Of a stretch of DNA of 64,000 bases, positions 1 through 12,300 are shown in pieces. The DNA is from Dermanyssus gallinae (Eukaryota; Arthropoda; Arachnida; Mesostigmata; Dermanyssidae). The translations under genes were made by a program, and so were the position numbers. A model generated the notes under the pieces. The model made no database searches. It worked only from the letters and a program-made list of their open reading frames with translations, and was not told the DNA's origin. Within the stretch, counting starts at the first letter, position 1; every line of letters begins with the position of its first letter. The stretch spans positions 372,001-436,000 of the forward strand of contig QVRM01002473.1 in assembly GCA_003439945.1 (NCBI GenBank), read 5' to 3'.

Positions 1-502
1 GATCTATTATAAGAATTGTAAAGCTCGTTAAAGCGTTCCTTAACGCCGACCTGTCGCTACACAGCCACAGCGTTGCCATACGGTCATTTGTGCATGTCTC
101 CCTCACCCAATCTCGACATGCCCACCAAAAAAAGTCTAGGGTTATAATTTTGAGGTATTGGGCATGAGAGCTAATAAAACAATTTCAATGTTGGCGAATT
201 TTCTTCTAAACGAACATGTCGCATTTTCTGGCCGACGTTATATATAGTCGTAAGAGAAAGCAACATCTTCTCAGAAACACGACGGTGTGCTTGGTTTCTG
301 TATAGAAGGACTGGCTGTCTTGCAATGGTACATTTTATGCTCCTATTTTGGGCGACAACACCAGTGTCACAACTTGCAGTAATTTTACTCTCACTCCGAA
401 ACAAGACTCCTCAGAGACCATGTTCCATTGAAAAAAATAGTTGCTTTGACGAGCTCTACAATTTTTATTATCGATCCTCAAACTGTCCTAGGTCACCAGT
501 AC

Positions 503-503
<1 letters not shown>
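1..503 (+). mobile_element. Internally deleted copy of the DUF4817-type TIR transposon
   Basis: This is a non-autonomous, MITE-like relative of the element at 19511-21232. Bases about 20-80 match the 5' part of that element around 19570-19640 (shared 'cgacctgtcg' and 'acagccaca' blocks). Bases about 84-500 match its 3' part at 20745-21230, including the 'ggttctctgagaa'-like block before the end and the 'gagctctacaat' block. The whole transposase region is missing and a further roughly 90-bp gap lies near base 130. The 3' terminus is degenerate and abuts the TA array at 504. The 5' terminus may lie outside the window. No reading frame of interest remains. Confidence 0.75.

Positions 504-561
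<58 letters not shown>
504..561. repeat. (TA)n microsatellite, 58 bp
   Basis: A nearly perfect TA array with one TTA interruption. It separates the end of the deleted DNA transposon from the 3' end of the LINE remnant. Confidence 0.97.
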
Positions 562-1205
562 CATTTTTAGCAAAGGCTAACCGGTCATCCTTTTTGCCTC
601 TTGTCAGGGGGTGGCCGCAGTACTGTCTTCTCGAGGTTATTAGTTACCTGGCCGCTCTTATTGCCATTTAAGCTGCTCAACTTTGTATAGAGGTTATTTT
701 CACCTCGGTGACAAATTTTGCGGTTTTTCTCTCCATTATCTAGGATTCATGATACTTGAGGAACGCCTCTACAAGGTCTTGGCATGTCGGAGGGTTTCCC
801 AGTTGTAGGTTCCGGGACAGTAGCGTCTGCTTAGTGTCGAAAAACGGCCCAGTGTCTTGCATCGTCAGCCTCTCCTGAGTTGCACATGCGGCATACGGGG
901 AAGTTAGTTTTACCGATGCGGTGTAGGTACTGCTGAAAGTAGCCACCGTGGACGTGGAGCAGTTGCGCGAGGGAGTAAATAGGCGAGCCGCGTTTGAGGC
1001 TGTACCATTTTGTGAGGTCAGGAAGAGTTGATTTTGTTCAGTATCCAGGATGGCCCGGCTGGATTGCTTCCCATTGTTGGCTTCATTTACTTAGGGTGTC
1101 TGTTCTGCTGATTAGTATTTCCTTCATCCGGCCGTTATTACAGGGTTTCATGAAGCAAGTTCTTCAACTCTTACGTCCCAGGGAATTTGTCTGGAAAGGA
1201 GCTAT
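562..1205 (-). pseudogene. LINE ORF2 3' end, zinc-finger region (copy 1)
   Basis: Read on the minus strand, this segment carries the C-terminal part of a non-LTR retrotransposon ORF2: a stretch like LLHVHGGYFQQYLHRIG followed by PVCRMCNSGEADDARHW. In R1/jockey-like LINEs this is the cysteine-histidine region behind the reverse transcriptase. Here the first two Cys (CX2C) and the His are present but the last Cys position is not, and a stop follows soon after. A diverged copy of the same stretch lies at 46436-47380. The minus-strand 3' end stops at the TA array 504-561, as the other copy does. Clade assignment is tentative. Confidence 0.6.
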
Positions 1206-1304
1206 ATAACTGCTGCATATATATATATATATATATTTTTTTGTTGTTGTTGTTGTTTTGTTTTTTTAAGGCCTTTTTATTAAGGGACCTATATGACTGC
1301 TGTT

Positions 1305-1340
<36 letters not shown>

Positions 1341-1419
1341 TTTTTGTTTGTTTTGTTTTTGGTTTTTTTTAAGGCCTTTTTATTAAGGGACATTTGATGT
1401 AGACCGATATGGCTGCTGC

Positions 1420-1455
<36 letters not shown>

Positions 1456-1500
1456 GTATATATATATTTTTTCTTTTTTCAGGGCCTTTTTATTAAGGGA
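1187..1500. repeat. Tandem repeat, about 100-bp unit with internal TA arrays
   Basis: Three related units share 'aaggcctttttattaaggga' (starting about 1269, 1371 and 1481) and 'gactgctg/ggctgctgcata', each followed by a (TA)n array (1217-1236, 1309-1338, 1420-1468) and a T-rich or (GTT)n tail. The last two units also share 'catttgatgtagaccga'. The first, partial unit overlaps the end of the LINE remnant, so LINE sequence was probably recruited into the tandem unit. Confidence 0.85.
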
Positions 1501-2189
1501 CATTTGATGTAGACCGAGTTTTTTTGGCTATTGGGGTTAAGTAATTTTTTCGTAGTCTTCGTGAGTAACATGACTAGAGCATTTTCGCGCACTAAACTTC
1601 TTCCACAGTCACAGAGACTTTCACTTGATCGAATAATGTTGTCTATTGTCGAGTAGTTTGCACGAGTTGCCGTGTAACACGCTCAGAATCGTTAGCGGCA
1701 CATATGACTGACTGTCCAAGAGTCTATATGCTAAGGCCCAATAATACCGACAACTGCATACACCATATTTCCCGGTTTGGGAGATGGCAGGTTTCAGCCC
1801 GGCTCAAGTGCAACAGTAACGCTTCCACCTGGGGTATCCGGCTTCCTGATCACGGAGGGCCCGGCACGTATCGACACGTATCGCAACAACCTAAGGGAGT
1901 GAAAAGGAAGAGCGTTGTTGTGCGGCAATGACTAATATACACTGCTTACAGCAGGGGCAGCGGCAGCAGCAGCAGAAAGAGGACATCTTATTTACCGAAA
2001 TTAGACGTGTGCATAGTTTTGGCTTGTGCATACTTTTAAATGCCCGCGTACAACTTCACGTGCCCATTTCAGTTTTGGTTTCAGAGTAGCCCGTGTCAGG
2101 CACGTGGTGTGGCTGTAATTGTTTGCGGTGTCTGTGTCAACTCATGTGTAGCTTCTCGTCACCGTTGAGCGGGAAGCAAATAGACAATA
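1501..2189. other. No gene recognised
   Basis: Ordinary mixed-composition DNA. A short reading frame at 1704-1931 resembles nothing I know. It may be further LINE debris. Confidence 0.4.
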
Positions 2190-2385
2190 GTAGATGACGA
2201 CGACGACAACAACAGGAACAACTGCAACAACGACAATGACAACAACAGCAGCAGCAATAACAACCACAACAACAACCACAACAACAACAACCATGACAAC
2301 CACAACCACAACAACAACCATGACAACCAGAACAACAACAGCAACAGGTACAACAACAACACCAATACACATGACGACAACGACG
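2190..2385. repeat. Imperfect (ACA/CAA)n triplet repeat
   Basis: About 195 bp of ACA, ACC and ATG triplets with few interruptions. It is open in several frames on both strands because the triplets produce no stops, so the poly-Thr, poly-Val and poly-Cys reading frames are not evidence of coding. Confidence 0.95.
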
Positions 2386-2742
2386 GAAACACAGTTACGT
2401 GGTGTCTGTGGCTGAAGCGTCGTGCTGACGGCCGATTGTCTTCAGCAGCATGTCCGAGTACGACCGAAGTTTGACGATCCGATTGAGGTGTCGCTCTATT
2501 AGGTATTGTACCGGTTTTGTCTTTGGCGGGGCTTGCGTGACTCAAAGCGATGACGCCATTCAGCCAGAATCCGCGTGTCACGCCTGTCACCGCTACTCTC
2601 CGAGTGACGGTCGCCTCTGATTAAAGCAGATTGCCTGCAGCTAAATTTGAATAGCCGTGTCACCAGCCGAACCGCCAAGCGCGCGTACATTCGAACTTAA
2701 GGTTATAGCTCTACTAACAAAAATTACCCCTCCAACCGATGC
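2386..2742. other. No gene recognised
   Basis: Moderately GC-rich, non-repetitive. Nothing supported. Confidence 0.4.
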
Positions 2743-2771
2743 ATATATATATATATTTATATATATATATT

Positions 2772-2802
<31 letters not shown>

Positions 2803-2815
2803 ATATATATATATA
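2743..2815. repeat. Interrupted (TA)n microsatellite
   Basis: A TA array with TTTA interruptions, followed by a G-rich stretch at 2815-2840. Confidence 0.97.
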
Positions 2816-2935
2816 GGTGGGGGGAGGCGGGTGTTAGTGGGTTTGTGAGTCCCACACTAGTCACTAGCTGTGGTGGCGCATGTACATCACGATTCCCGTA
2901 ATCCCCCATATTAATGCTGAGAGGTTTCAGCATAT

Positions 2936-2938
2936 AAA

Positions 2939-2980
<42 letters not shown>
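2936..2980. repeat. A-run plus (TA)n
   Basis: An A-run of about 11 followed by 34 bp of TA. It could mark the poly(A) end of a retroposed sequence lying upstream on the plus strand, but none is recognisable. Confidence 0.9.
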
Positions 2981-2986
<6 letters not shown>

Positions 2987-3150
2987 TATGCAAGTAAGTT
3001 ACTAGTTTTGAATTTGAGACTTGCTACTTTATCAAATATACAACATTGAACAAACTGAATTAAGTGCGCAATAATCCCGAGGACAATATGTTATTATTTT
3101 CTGCCATACTAACCGAATGAACCACGCATATATATATATATATATACAAT

Positions 3151-3447
3151 GTGTTTTACCGATTAAACATTGTTTTTCAAGATATGCGATTGCGAGAGAA
3201 TGAATTATCTAATACTATAGTCAATTATGCCAATGTATTCCAAATAAAAATATGTTCATCTATTACGAATCAAACCTTTGTTAGCGGAAGGGAAAGTTAC
3301 ATCGGCAATAAATCGCAAAGCTCAAAATTCTGTGATGTCTCATTTTATAGCTTTCTGTCAATAACCATTAAAAAAATTGCCATCACAAACACAGAGTTTA
3401 AAAGGAATGTATACTTCGTATGTATTTTTGTCACAAATTTAAAGTAG

Positions 3448-3452
<5 letters not shown>
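3151..3452 (+). mobile_element. Strongly diverged MITE-arm-like sequence
   Basis: The stretch around 3183-3240 resembles the MITE arm at 27840-27900. The pattern 'cGxTTGCGxGAGAAxxAxTTA' is shared, and translated words (RLREN.L.....YT/NVF) align. It lies between two TA arrays (3128-3146 and 3453-3520). The similarity covers less than 100 bp and should be treated as possible. Confidence 0.35.

Positions 3453-3520
<68 letters not shown>
3453..3520. repeat. (TA)n microsatellite, 68 bp
   Basis: Perfect TA array. Confidence 0.98.
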
Positions 3521-3522
<2 letters not shown>

Positions 3523-4984
3523 AGCTTTATAAACTTTATCAAGTCGAGTAAGCAATAAAAATGCCTATATATATAATCACTGAAAACTACGTATTTGTAT
3601 TAGCCCCTTGTAACATATAAGAATTGCTTGTCGCAAACTTTGAAAGTTTGTCATGACAACAAACTAACCGCTTGACAAGTTTACTACCAAAGAGCGTTTT
3701 CCGGCTCGATAAACGCAAAAATGATGTTCTGAACATTTTCACATGTCGGGAAAGAAACAGCACTTCCTCGGGATAATGGTCGTGGTCGTTTATAATCACA
3801 TAATGGCAAAGTGCGCTCGGATATTACGTTTGAAGGCCGCTAAGAAGTTAATGACGTTTAAATCAATTTATTTTTATGCTCTTGTCTCCACGTCCTATGT
3901 GGAGGATACAATACACCACTGTCTCTGCTTATCCTTGTAGAGGTCAAACTTGCAAAACTGGACAAAAAGTATTGTCGTAGTTAATCAAATACGACAAAAA
4001 TCACTATTTTGGGAATAGACAACATCACTTGTCCTTACGTGACAGACCTCATCTTACGATGCAAGCGCATTATATTCAACTAACGGAGGCGGTAAGTTAC
4101 AGCGCTTTTAAGATCTGAATAACCGTATCGAAAGACGTGTGTCCTATTAACTAATCAGTTACCGACAAACATACTGATGAATATGCTAATTAAAGACTTC
4201 CACCCGAACTCAGTGTGGCGACTGCACACGGTTCTAGTCTGCCGAAACTATTGAACCTTTGTTGTCCATAATTATGAGTAGAAACTCGCTGCTAGTAAAA
4301 TCTGCACTCAAACGACGAGATTTGCTGGACTAAATTTCAACGCAGAGGAGTCTATGTTGGTACCTATCGATATCGCTCCGTACCTGCCTGTATCGCTAAG
4401 GCGAGTCAAATAAAGCTCAAGTTGAACTTCCTTCTCTGGGGGACTTGCCAGACTTTATCCTGCACACAGCAAGCCGCCGTCTCGTCTCGGCCACAGGCAA
4501 AATGAAGTCCATGTTGACTTCAAGCCGCGACCCCCGTGACATGCATCTTTCGATTCAGCTCCGCATTGCTCTTCTTCGTCTGTCGACCCCGGGGATCGTT
4601 TGCCAACGTATACGCAGTGAGCCGAACTCTTTCTCTGGACTCGCCGCGCAGAGCAGACAACGCTTGTCGCTTAGGTTTCCTAGGCGGTGGCAGAGGAAAG
4701 GCACTCTATAGTGCGGCGGCAGCGGAGGCGGCTGCTGAAGGCACAACCTCGTATTTGCAATAAAGGAAACTGAGCTAGCCTCTAGTCTCTCTGGTATTCA
4801 TTCGACTCTCAGTAGGATCAGCAGCAGCAGCAGCAGCAGCGGCGAATATAGCAGGGGCAACGGATGACGCTCGAAGATCGTCGAAATCTCATACTCACGT
4901 GGCTCACCACGAAAGCCGAGTACTAGACACTGAGCAGGATGCGTGCAATTTAATGCGTGCCGATTTTTTGTGAGACATAATGCA

Positions 4985-4985
<1 letters not shown>
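3521..4985. other. No gene recognised
   Basis: No convincing reading frame. GC content rises after 4430, and a short (GCA)n run lies at about 4818-4841 before the next TA array. Confidence 0.4.

Positions 4986-5049
<64 letters not shown>
4986..5049. repeat. (TA)n microsatellite, 64 bp
   Basis: Perfect TA array in a locally GC-richer region. Confidence 0.98.
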
Positions 5050-5056
<7 letters not shown>

Positions 5057-6093
5057 ATGTAGACACGGAAATACCGACCATCTTTGAATTGGCGGATAGC
5101 TTTCACCCCACTTTGCTCGCTCGGCTTACCTCTATCGCCCATATGACCCCTGGTGGAGATGGTGGACTGAAGCCGGATACCACCAAAAGACCACCGGCAC
5201 ACGCAGTTTTTTTTCGTCCTACAGAGCAGACACAGTTGGTTTGACGACAGCGCATTTAGACGTCCTGTTGTTGTTCGACCCGACCAACTGCTTCTAGTAC
5301 GACTGTTGGCACTACCACTACTACCACTACAACTTCTACAAGCCGCTTTACCGCTGCGACTACGGCTGGCGTTAGTATTACCGCTGCAGATACGCTCAGA
5401 GTGGCAGCGTTTCGATCGCCTTCACTGTAACGGCCGGCAGGCTAAAGGCACTGCGGCACCGATGCGCGGCTGGTACAGCAGCAGCAGCTAGCAGCCGATA
5501 TGTATGTACAGTGTATGTACAGGAAGGGATGCGTGTATGGCGGACGTGCATGTGTGAGGAGCTCGTTTCTCTGACTGGACTGCAAGCGGAAGCGGAGCGC
5601 ACGAAAGTCATAACCCATACGGACACTCTTTCGAGTCGGGCCGAAGAGACTGCGCTCCGCCATGACAGACTACAACGATTATGGTGCTGATGATGCTTAT
5701 GATGATGATGATGACGATGATGATGTTGATGCTGATGATATTGACGCCATCAAGGAGGCCTTTTGCTGTAGATGTTGGAATAGGCCAAATTTTCGACAAG
5801 ACAGAAACATTGCAGTAGCAGGAGAAGCACCTCACACGAAGCTCAGGCCTCGCCGCCACCCCAGCAGTCGTGGCCGCTGCCAACGCATCCTGGTCATTCT
5901 TCCGTTGCCCCTCCCCCCCCCTCTTCCCTCCAATTGAGCTAATCGAGTCTGTTTTCCATCATGTACAAGCATGTGTGACAAATCTGTAGTAATCCATTTG
6001 GTTGACTGCAACAGAGTACAGCCGTTTTATAGCTTTTTCGACAGATCGATACAGCTCGGCCAACTACCCAGGGGTACCTTGGCTCATCGTACA
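5050..6093. other. GC-richer, triplet-biased stretch without a gene
   Basis: Contains imperfect ACT/CTG-type triplets (about 5300-5400), a GCA run near 5480 and a (GAT)n-like run at 5689-5741. Open frames here follow from the triplets. No domain is recognisable. Confidence 0.45.
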
Positions 6094-6095
6094 TA

Positions 6096-7372
6096 CAGGT
6101 AGTTCCATAAGTTCTTAGAATGAAAACCAAGAATTTTCCAAATCATGTTTTTAAATTTATCTTATTCGCTATACTCCCCGAGATGCTCAATACACTTTTC
6201 CCACCAAGATTTCAGAGCTTTTATACCTCTTAAGTAGAATTCCGCGTCTTTAGACTGAAAATAGGCATTGACAGCAGCCTTAACCTCTTCATTGCTGGAA
6301 AAACGCTTTCCACCGAGACTATTCTTCAAATGTTCGATGAGGAAATAATCAGAGGGGGCCAGGTCTGGAGAATAGGAAGGTTGTTCAATAAGTTCGAACC
6401 TCAGTTGGGCCAGTTTTGCCGATGCTTGCCGGGACTTGTGTGCAGGAGCATTGTCCTGGTGAAACAGGACAACCTTCTTCTGCAAAGCGGGCCGTTTCAC
6501 GATGAGTTCTTGCTAAAGGCAGTCCAACAGTCTTGCATAATATTCTCCTGTGATCGTTTTACCGCTTTCAAGGTAGTCGACCAGCATTATTCTACGTTGG
6601 TCTTAAAAAACTGTAGCCATCACCTTTCCGGTCAATGCCGTTGTCCGCACCCTCTTCGGAGGTCCTTCATCAGGTGCACACCATTGGCGAGATGCTTTTT
6701 GTGTCTCGGGAGTGTAGTGATGGACTCAGCTTTCATCGACGGTCACGAATTTGCGCCAAAAATCCGACGGATTTTTCGACATCTTGGCCAAATTTCGCTG
6801 TGAAGCGAAAACAGCCGCGTTTTTTTTGGCCTTGGTTGAGCAAATGCGGCAGCCATTTTTCTCTGAGCTCTTTCATCTTCAAGTTTTCGTATAGGATAAA
6901 ATGCACACTACCTAAACTAATTCCTAATGCCTCCGCTATCTCCTTAATGTTCATTCGCTTATCTGTGCCAACGATGTTTCGCACTTACTCTATGTTTTCC
7001 TCATCAGTTGCCGTTTTTTGGCCTGCTGGACGTAGTTCATTATCGGTGCTCCTGCGACCTCTTTTTAACACATTAATCCAGTTGGAAACAGTGGCAAAAC
7101 ATGGCGCAGAGTCACCGTACGTCTCGTCCAACCCAATTTTTACTTGGGTCGCATTCCAATCTTTGAAATAAAAATGCTTGATAACCACTCGAAACTATTT
7201 TTTCTTCATTTTTAAAAATCACGCCGATACGTTGCACGGGAAAAGCTATCAAACGAAATCGCAACGGCCAATCACCATAATATTTTGAGTGCTAGCAGTC
7301 GAAAAGTTGCAGTTCCTAATAGCGGTGGAAGCGCGGTGGAAAGCTCATTCTAAGAACTTATGGAACTACCTG
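6096..7372 (-). mobile_element. Full-length mariner element, 1277 bp
   Basis: Both ends carry the same 28-bp inverted repeat (6096-6123 and 7345-7372), beginning CAGGTAGTTCCATAAGTTCT. The element is flanked by TA on both sides (6094-6095 and 7373-7374), the usual mariner target duplication. The length is normal for mariner. Inside lies a minus-strand transposase pseudogene. Perfect ends with a broken transposase suggest either recent death or ends that could still be mobilised by a related active copy elsewhere. The choice of subfamily is left open. Confidence 0.97.
6162..7209 (-). pseudogene. Mariner transposase, inactivated
   Basis: The reading frame starts at an ATG at 7207-7209 and would end at 6162, close to 349 codons, the usual mariner size. 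The N-terminal helix-turn-helix part (IKHFYFKDWNATQVK... and EIAEALGISLGSVH) is readable. It is interrupted by a TAG at about 7195-7197 and a TAA at 6985-6987, where a sense codon is expected. A frameshift near 6745 moves the frame just before the first catalytic Asp (TVDES, about 6735). More stops follow in that frame, including one directly after TVDES where the family has Trp. The second and third Asp lie in the intact 6162-6500 frame, in HQDNAPAH and YSPDLAPSDYFL. They are separated by 34 residues, giving the mariner DD34D pattern. The protein cannot be made as it stands. Confidence 0.95.
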
Positions 7373-7374
7373 TA

Positions 7375-9341
7375 CAATGCGTAATGTGTGCCCGTGACCG
7401 TTTCTGATTTTCCGGCCATCGCCACACCGCGTGCGAGACGCAGAAAGCATGATCGATTAATTGATTTGTTTGATGCTTGATAAGTGCGTGTCATGCACAT
7501 ATCACACTTTTGTATCAGGGGCGCATCACGCTGCAGCATATCTATCCGTCTCTACAATAGGCCGCACTGACAATTAACAATGGTACCGTGTTGGGCACAT
7601 AATTTCGCCACATTATTACTGGACAAATTTTAAGACGGAAAAGAATGCAGCGATTCAGTAAACATGTCGCGGCTGGCTGATCGGTTACGCCCGCTTGCAC
7701 AGATATGCCAGCTCATACAAAGTGAGAGCTACGAATTGTCATAGGCTTAGATAAGGTACACACTTTACATCTTTGCAGGCTAATAGATATGTTAGCGTGG
7801 CCAGCTTGATTAACTAGGCCGTCGAAAAAGTTACAGGTTCTCGGCAACCTTGTATCGCTCGCAAAATTAGGCCACTCTTCTTATTATTTTCTTCTTCTTC
7901 TTCTTCTGTTCATCCTCAGGATTAAATAACTATTTGCCCCCTTAGGTTAAAAACAGCCATACTAATAGTCAAACGTACTATGTAGCCTCCGTTTCTATTG
8001 GGGCACTGTGTTATAAGCGACGTCAACAGTGATTTGTCTGAACGGTAACCCCGTCAGGACCAAAGCCCACGCCTAAAGAAACAAAATAAATGCAAATCTA
8101 GTAAGCATCACGTACATCCGCCCTTTAAGGGAGGCCCATGTAGCCTGGGCGGCTTATATTGACGGGCGGATCAAGGTTCGCCTCGCACTGGCAAACACTT
8201 TTTTGAATATATTTATAGCTGCTTTTTACTGGGTTACACAAGCAACGCATAACGGCATCGTCCAAATTGTATAGCAAAGGTGCTCAAAGCAGAGGGGTTG
8301 AATTTTCTCTCAGAATAGTTTGCGGGCCTATCTTAGCCACATTTAAATACCAACAGAGCGGCGCTATCATAGCTTGCAATGCACCTTGTAATGCTAAATG
8401 TTACAAAGGACGGAGGAAAATGAAAGAGAAGAAAAGAAGTGTCTAATATTTTTTCTTAGCACATGCCTTTTGATTTTTGGAACATAATATTTGTATATGC
8501 ACATTCGATTTTCCCAGAAGGATAAATGGATTTGCGAATGTGCTTGACATACCATGATATAAACTACCGTTGTAGCATAAACGTCGAATGTAACATATTT
8601 TTATTGTTAACATTGCTCGGCTGGCTGCTAGCACAATCTTGCGAAAGGTCTAACCACATTACGAGCCTTAAGGTGCCTAGACAGGACGAGGGGCTGCACT
8701 CTATGTATAACTACTGAGCTAACTACGCTTTTAGACTCTTCTTTCTTCTAAGAACAGTTTGTAGTGCATAGTAAGCATGCAAATAGAATCACCATGACTG
8801 GCGCTTAGTGCACTTGTTAACAGATGTTTATCCTATCCGTGTCACGTGCCTACTTTCGGTATTGCGGCGCGAAAAGGAACTAATTCATGATCCTGTCTTA
8901 CAGAGAGCGACAGAGGAAAACTTTTAGGGAGCATATTTGTTTATCATTGTTTTGCAAAGAATGCTCAGCTTTTCTTGCGTAATCGTGGCAGGGCTAACAT
9001 TAAGGCAACATAAAAGAGAAGCGTGTTTTCGACAGTTCCAAATTTACTCTAAACAATGGTTCTCTAGAAACGTAGGATAGGATGTGATCGGACAACAACC
9101 TTTGTGGCCTTTTTCATTCACTGGACTGAAAGAGAGCAGTTAGCCTCTGTAAAAGCTTCTATCTGCAAAGTCGATCCCTGGAGATTATCATAGGCAAACG
9201 TTGATATGAACCACCGCGGACGATCCTATGTGGCACATTGTCAGTCTGAAGTTGTGTCCCGCGGGAGACCGATTAAATCCAATCCTGCAATGAATACTGC
9301 CTTATCATCTAGCTAGGAGTGGACATCAGCCATCAGAGCCA
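7375..9341. other. No gene recognised
   Basis: Mixed-composition DNA with a (CTT)n run at about 7888-7907. No repeats, domains or RNA genes seen. Confidence 0.4.
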
Positions 9342-9365
9342 GGGGGAATGGGGGGGGGGGGGGGG
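9342..9365. repeat. Poly-G tract
   Basis: GGGGG, a short spacer, then 16 consecutive G (9350-9365). Such a run can form G-quadruplex structure and may also be length-uncertain in an assembly. Confidence 0.95.
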
Positions 9366-12300
9366 TAGTATGATGCAGTCGACCCCTTTGTTGTCTGACT
9401 TAACGATGTTTCCGAGTGTGTTTAAAGCCAACCACCCTCTCTGCGGTTGGAAGTCCAATGATTGCTTGAAGCGGTACAGCGGCCTACGGCAGTGATCATC
9501 CACATCCGATGTCCGCCGCCTGTGCAAAGGCAGCGATCATGTCAAAAGGAAGTCAATCTTCATTCCTGTTGGTGCACTCTACACCAAGGAATTGGATAAA
9601 ACGGCAAATCAACTCTGTGACTTAAGGCCGCGTTATATGTATGATTCAGTAGACAAAGTTTGCGCTGTTTTAGCCACATCTCCCCCGCAAGGGGCATAGG
9701 GGGCAGCTGGTAAAGCAACAAGGGAACGCGGAATAGAGTGGACAACAAGAAACTCGCCCCAGGGGCTGCGCAAGTATGTTGTTATTGGCTGGCTTATTCT
9801 TTGTGAGTTGAGCATAAGTTCTAACTATCAATTCAACGTCCGGAGTAAACAACATAGATCGAGCTGTATAGCAACTATGCATTAGCTATAAGTTGTCCCC
9901 CTGCTAAAGGGTGTGTGAATATATAAAGTATAACCTGCACATGTTAAATGTTACTGGCATGGTGACGTGGCACGCAGAACATGGTGCATCTACATAAACC
10001 TGCAAATTAATGTTACTTATGTGTACGTACTTTGTACATATGCTAGGGTGCCCGACTCGAGTGTAGGCATGCTCAGCTTTTCTTCATGTTACAAAACAGT
10101 GTGTCGTTTTAGTGAAGACACGCATCAATCTCGGCTGCTGATTTATCAAGGCTAACTTCACGATTATTTTCGAAAGCTTTTAAGTCCCGCCCATTGCCTA
10201 CTAATTCATATCAAAACGACGTTTGCTACCTTGACCACAAAATTCGCTCCAGGCCGATGAAACAGATCAAATGGCACGTGTCAATGGCCGTAGAAGGCGT
10301 TTACAATTGAAAAGAAACATGTGAATGCATCATGCACTAGCGGTGCCTGCAGCACAACTCCTAGAGGGTAACTCTAACCCATAAAACCGATTTTCCTCTC
10401 AGCCCCTACATGTTCGATGCGCTCTGCCAATACGTCTCCGACCTGGGGAATGTCTTGAGATTGGCGTCCTCCGAAACGGCTCCTCTGGTATTTCTCGAGT
10501 TTTGTCTGCAGCTCCATGATAGAGTTGAGGTAGGCTGTCCCGTTGCTCCATCCGCGGTGGCAAGTGAGAGTGTGCTCCAACCACGTCAGGTGCAGTTTTG
10601 CCCCTGAGTTTGGCTGCAGCGATATCCGCTGCCATCGCCGTGCATTGCGCGACTGTGTGGTCGACGTCTTATGTCGGCCTTCCTTATTTGATAGAGGACG
10701 CACATATCCTCCTTTGTCTTGCCGATCTTTACTATTTACGCCAGGAACTGCTGCCCATGTCCAGTGACGACCTGCTTGGTACGATACATTATGATACCGC
10801 AATTCCCCAGGCGTCCCGACTTTTGCGTTTGCTTTGTCACGTCCTACTCTTCATGCTTCAAGCTGACAGCGTTGCCTCCCTTACTGTTGATAGGCCGGCA
10901 CTGTTTGAAGGGGTTCCTCTGCCGCGTTCCCCGGAAATCAGATCCCACGGAGTTACCCGGGCCAGACCTAAAAGGGTCGAATGGCCATAATTTGTTGTGT
11001 ATGCGTTATTGCGTAGTTAAAACTGAATTAATTTTCAGAACGGAAAAATAATATCAAACGCATGCTCGATCATATTACGTTTTTACTATAGTAGTAAGGG
11101 GACACGACGAAATGTGGTTTTCGGCTTATATGATATGTTAGATATGCATTTCTACGCGTACTACGGAACTAACTGTTTTGTGAATACGTTAAGCATAATC
11201 AAAAAGACCTCTTTTATAAACCATGCTACATTAGGTACGCACACACATTGCTATTCGTAATTCAAACATTTTAAAACTTTTATTCGGAACAGGTTTGCTA
11301 CGATGCACCGGAATAAACTATACTGACGCATTTCAAAGCGCGTCCTTAAGTCAAATCATGCGATCAGGATTAAGCCTGTGGGTACTGTCGAAGCGTGTCT
11401 TCGTAAACACTAAATATTCCTAATATTGTTGGTGAGGTTACCAGATAATCAGTTGCCCTGAAACACCGCACACAAACTACGCATACAAAGTTAACTTTGT
11501 TGTTCCCCCTCCCCAATGTAAGAAGTAAGTTAAAGTAAAGGCCAAGCCTGAAATTATTTTTTTCCTATTAAATTTATGAAGGCATACTTAGCTTTAGTTA
11601 GTATATTTTGAGTTAGATATGTTATATTTTAAAAATCCAGAGACGTACATAAACACTGTACCCAATAATCATCAAGCTGGTTCATCAAATATTTTCCAGT
11701 AGGAGAGCCTTCCTATACAATGCAGCTGCGAAAAGAGTGCAAGTAAAAATTACTGTATAGAGGTGCCACTCTAATAAGTCTGAAATGAACATTTATGCTT
11801 TTTTAGACCTGATATTTCGTTGAAATTAGGCAGAAGCAATTTTTCCGAAACTATTAGAGGTATTGTGTTTATGTATATACTTATATTTGATGGATGCAAA
11901 AGCTCTTGCCGCTGTTTGCCTAAAGCGAAACCACAATTTTGCAGGAAACTGCAGGTTAACTTACTCACGAATATAGTATCTCCCTAGTTTTGTGACATTT
12001 TACTACTGATTAAGCCAGCCCTTGATTTATTTTTTGGTAACATTTTTCTTTTCCGGAAACGAATAAGTGTTGTACCTTATTTTAGACGTCCTCATAAGAT
12101 TTTTTATAATCAAATTTTATTTGGAGAGACGGGAATAAGTGATACTCTGAAGATACAAGGCCCGGAGTCTAAAGTAGTTACGCAATGACATCCGAGTTCA
12201 AGTCGTATATTTTTTTTAAAATGCTGGTGTTACATACATGAGGTCGCGAGTTGGGTTGGTGAAATAAAACCTCTTTAATATCACCCAGTTGCGGACCCGC

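Noticed and set aside
2142..2590. Overlapping poly-Val, poly-Cys, poly-Leu and poly-Thr frames
   Set aside because: Products of the ACA/CAA triplet repeat read in several frames. Open on both strands at once, so not evidence of coding.
10374..10990. Opposed frames of 142 and 130 codons
   Set aside because: They overlap on opposite strands in a GC-rich patch and match nothing; at most old retroelement sequence.
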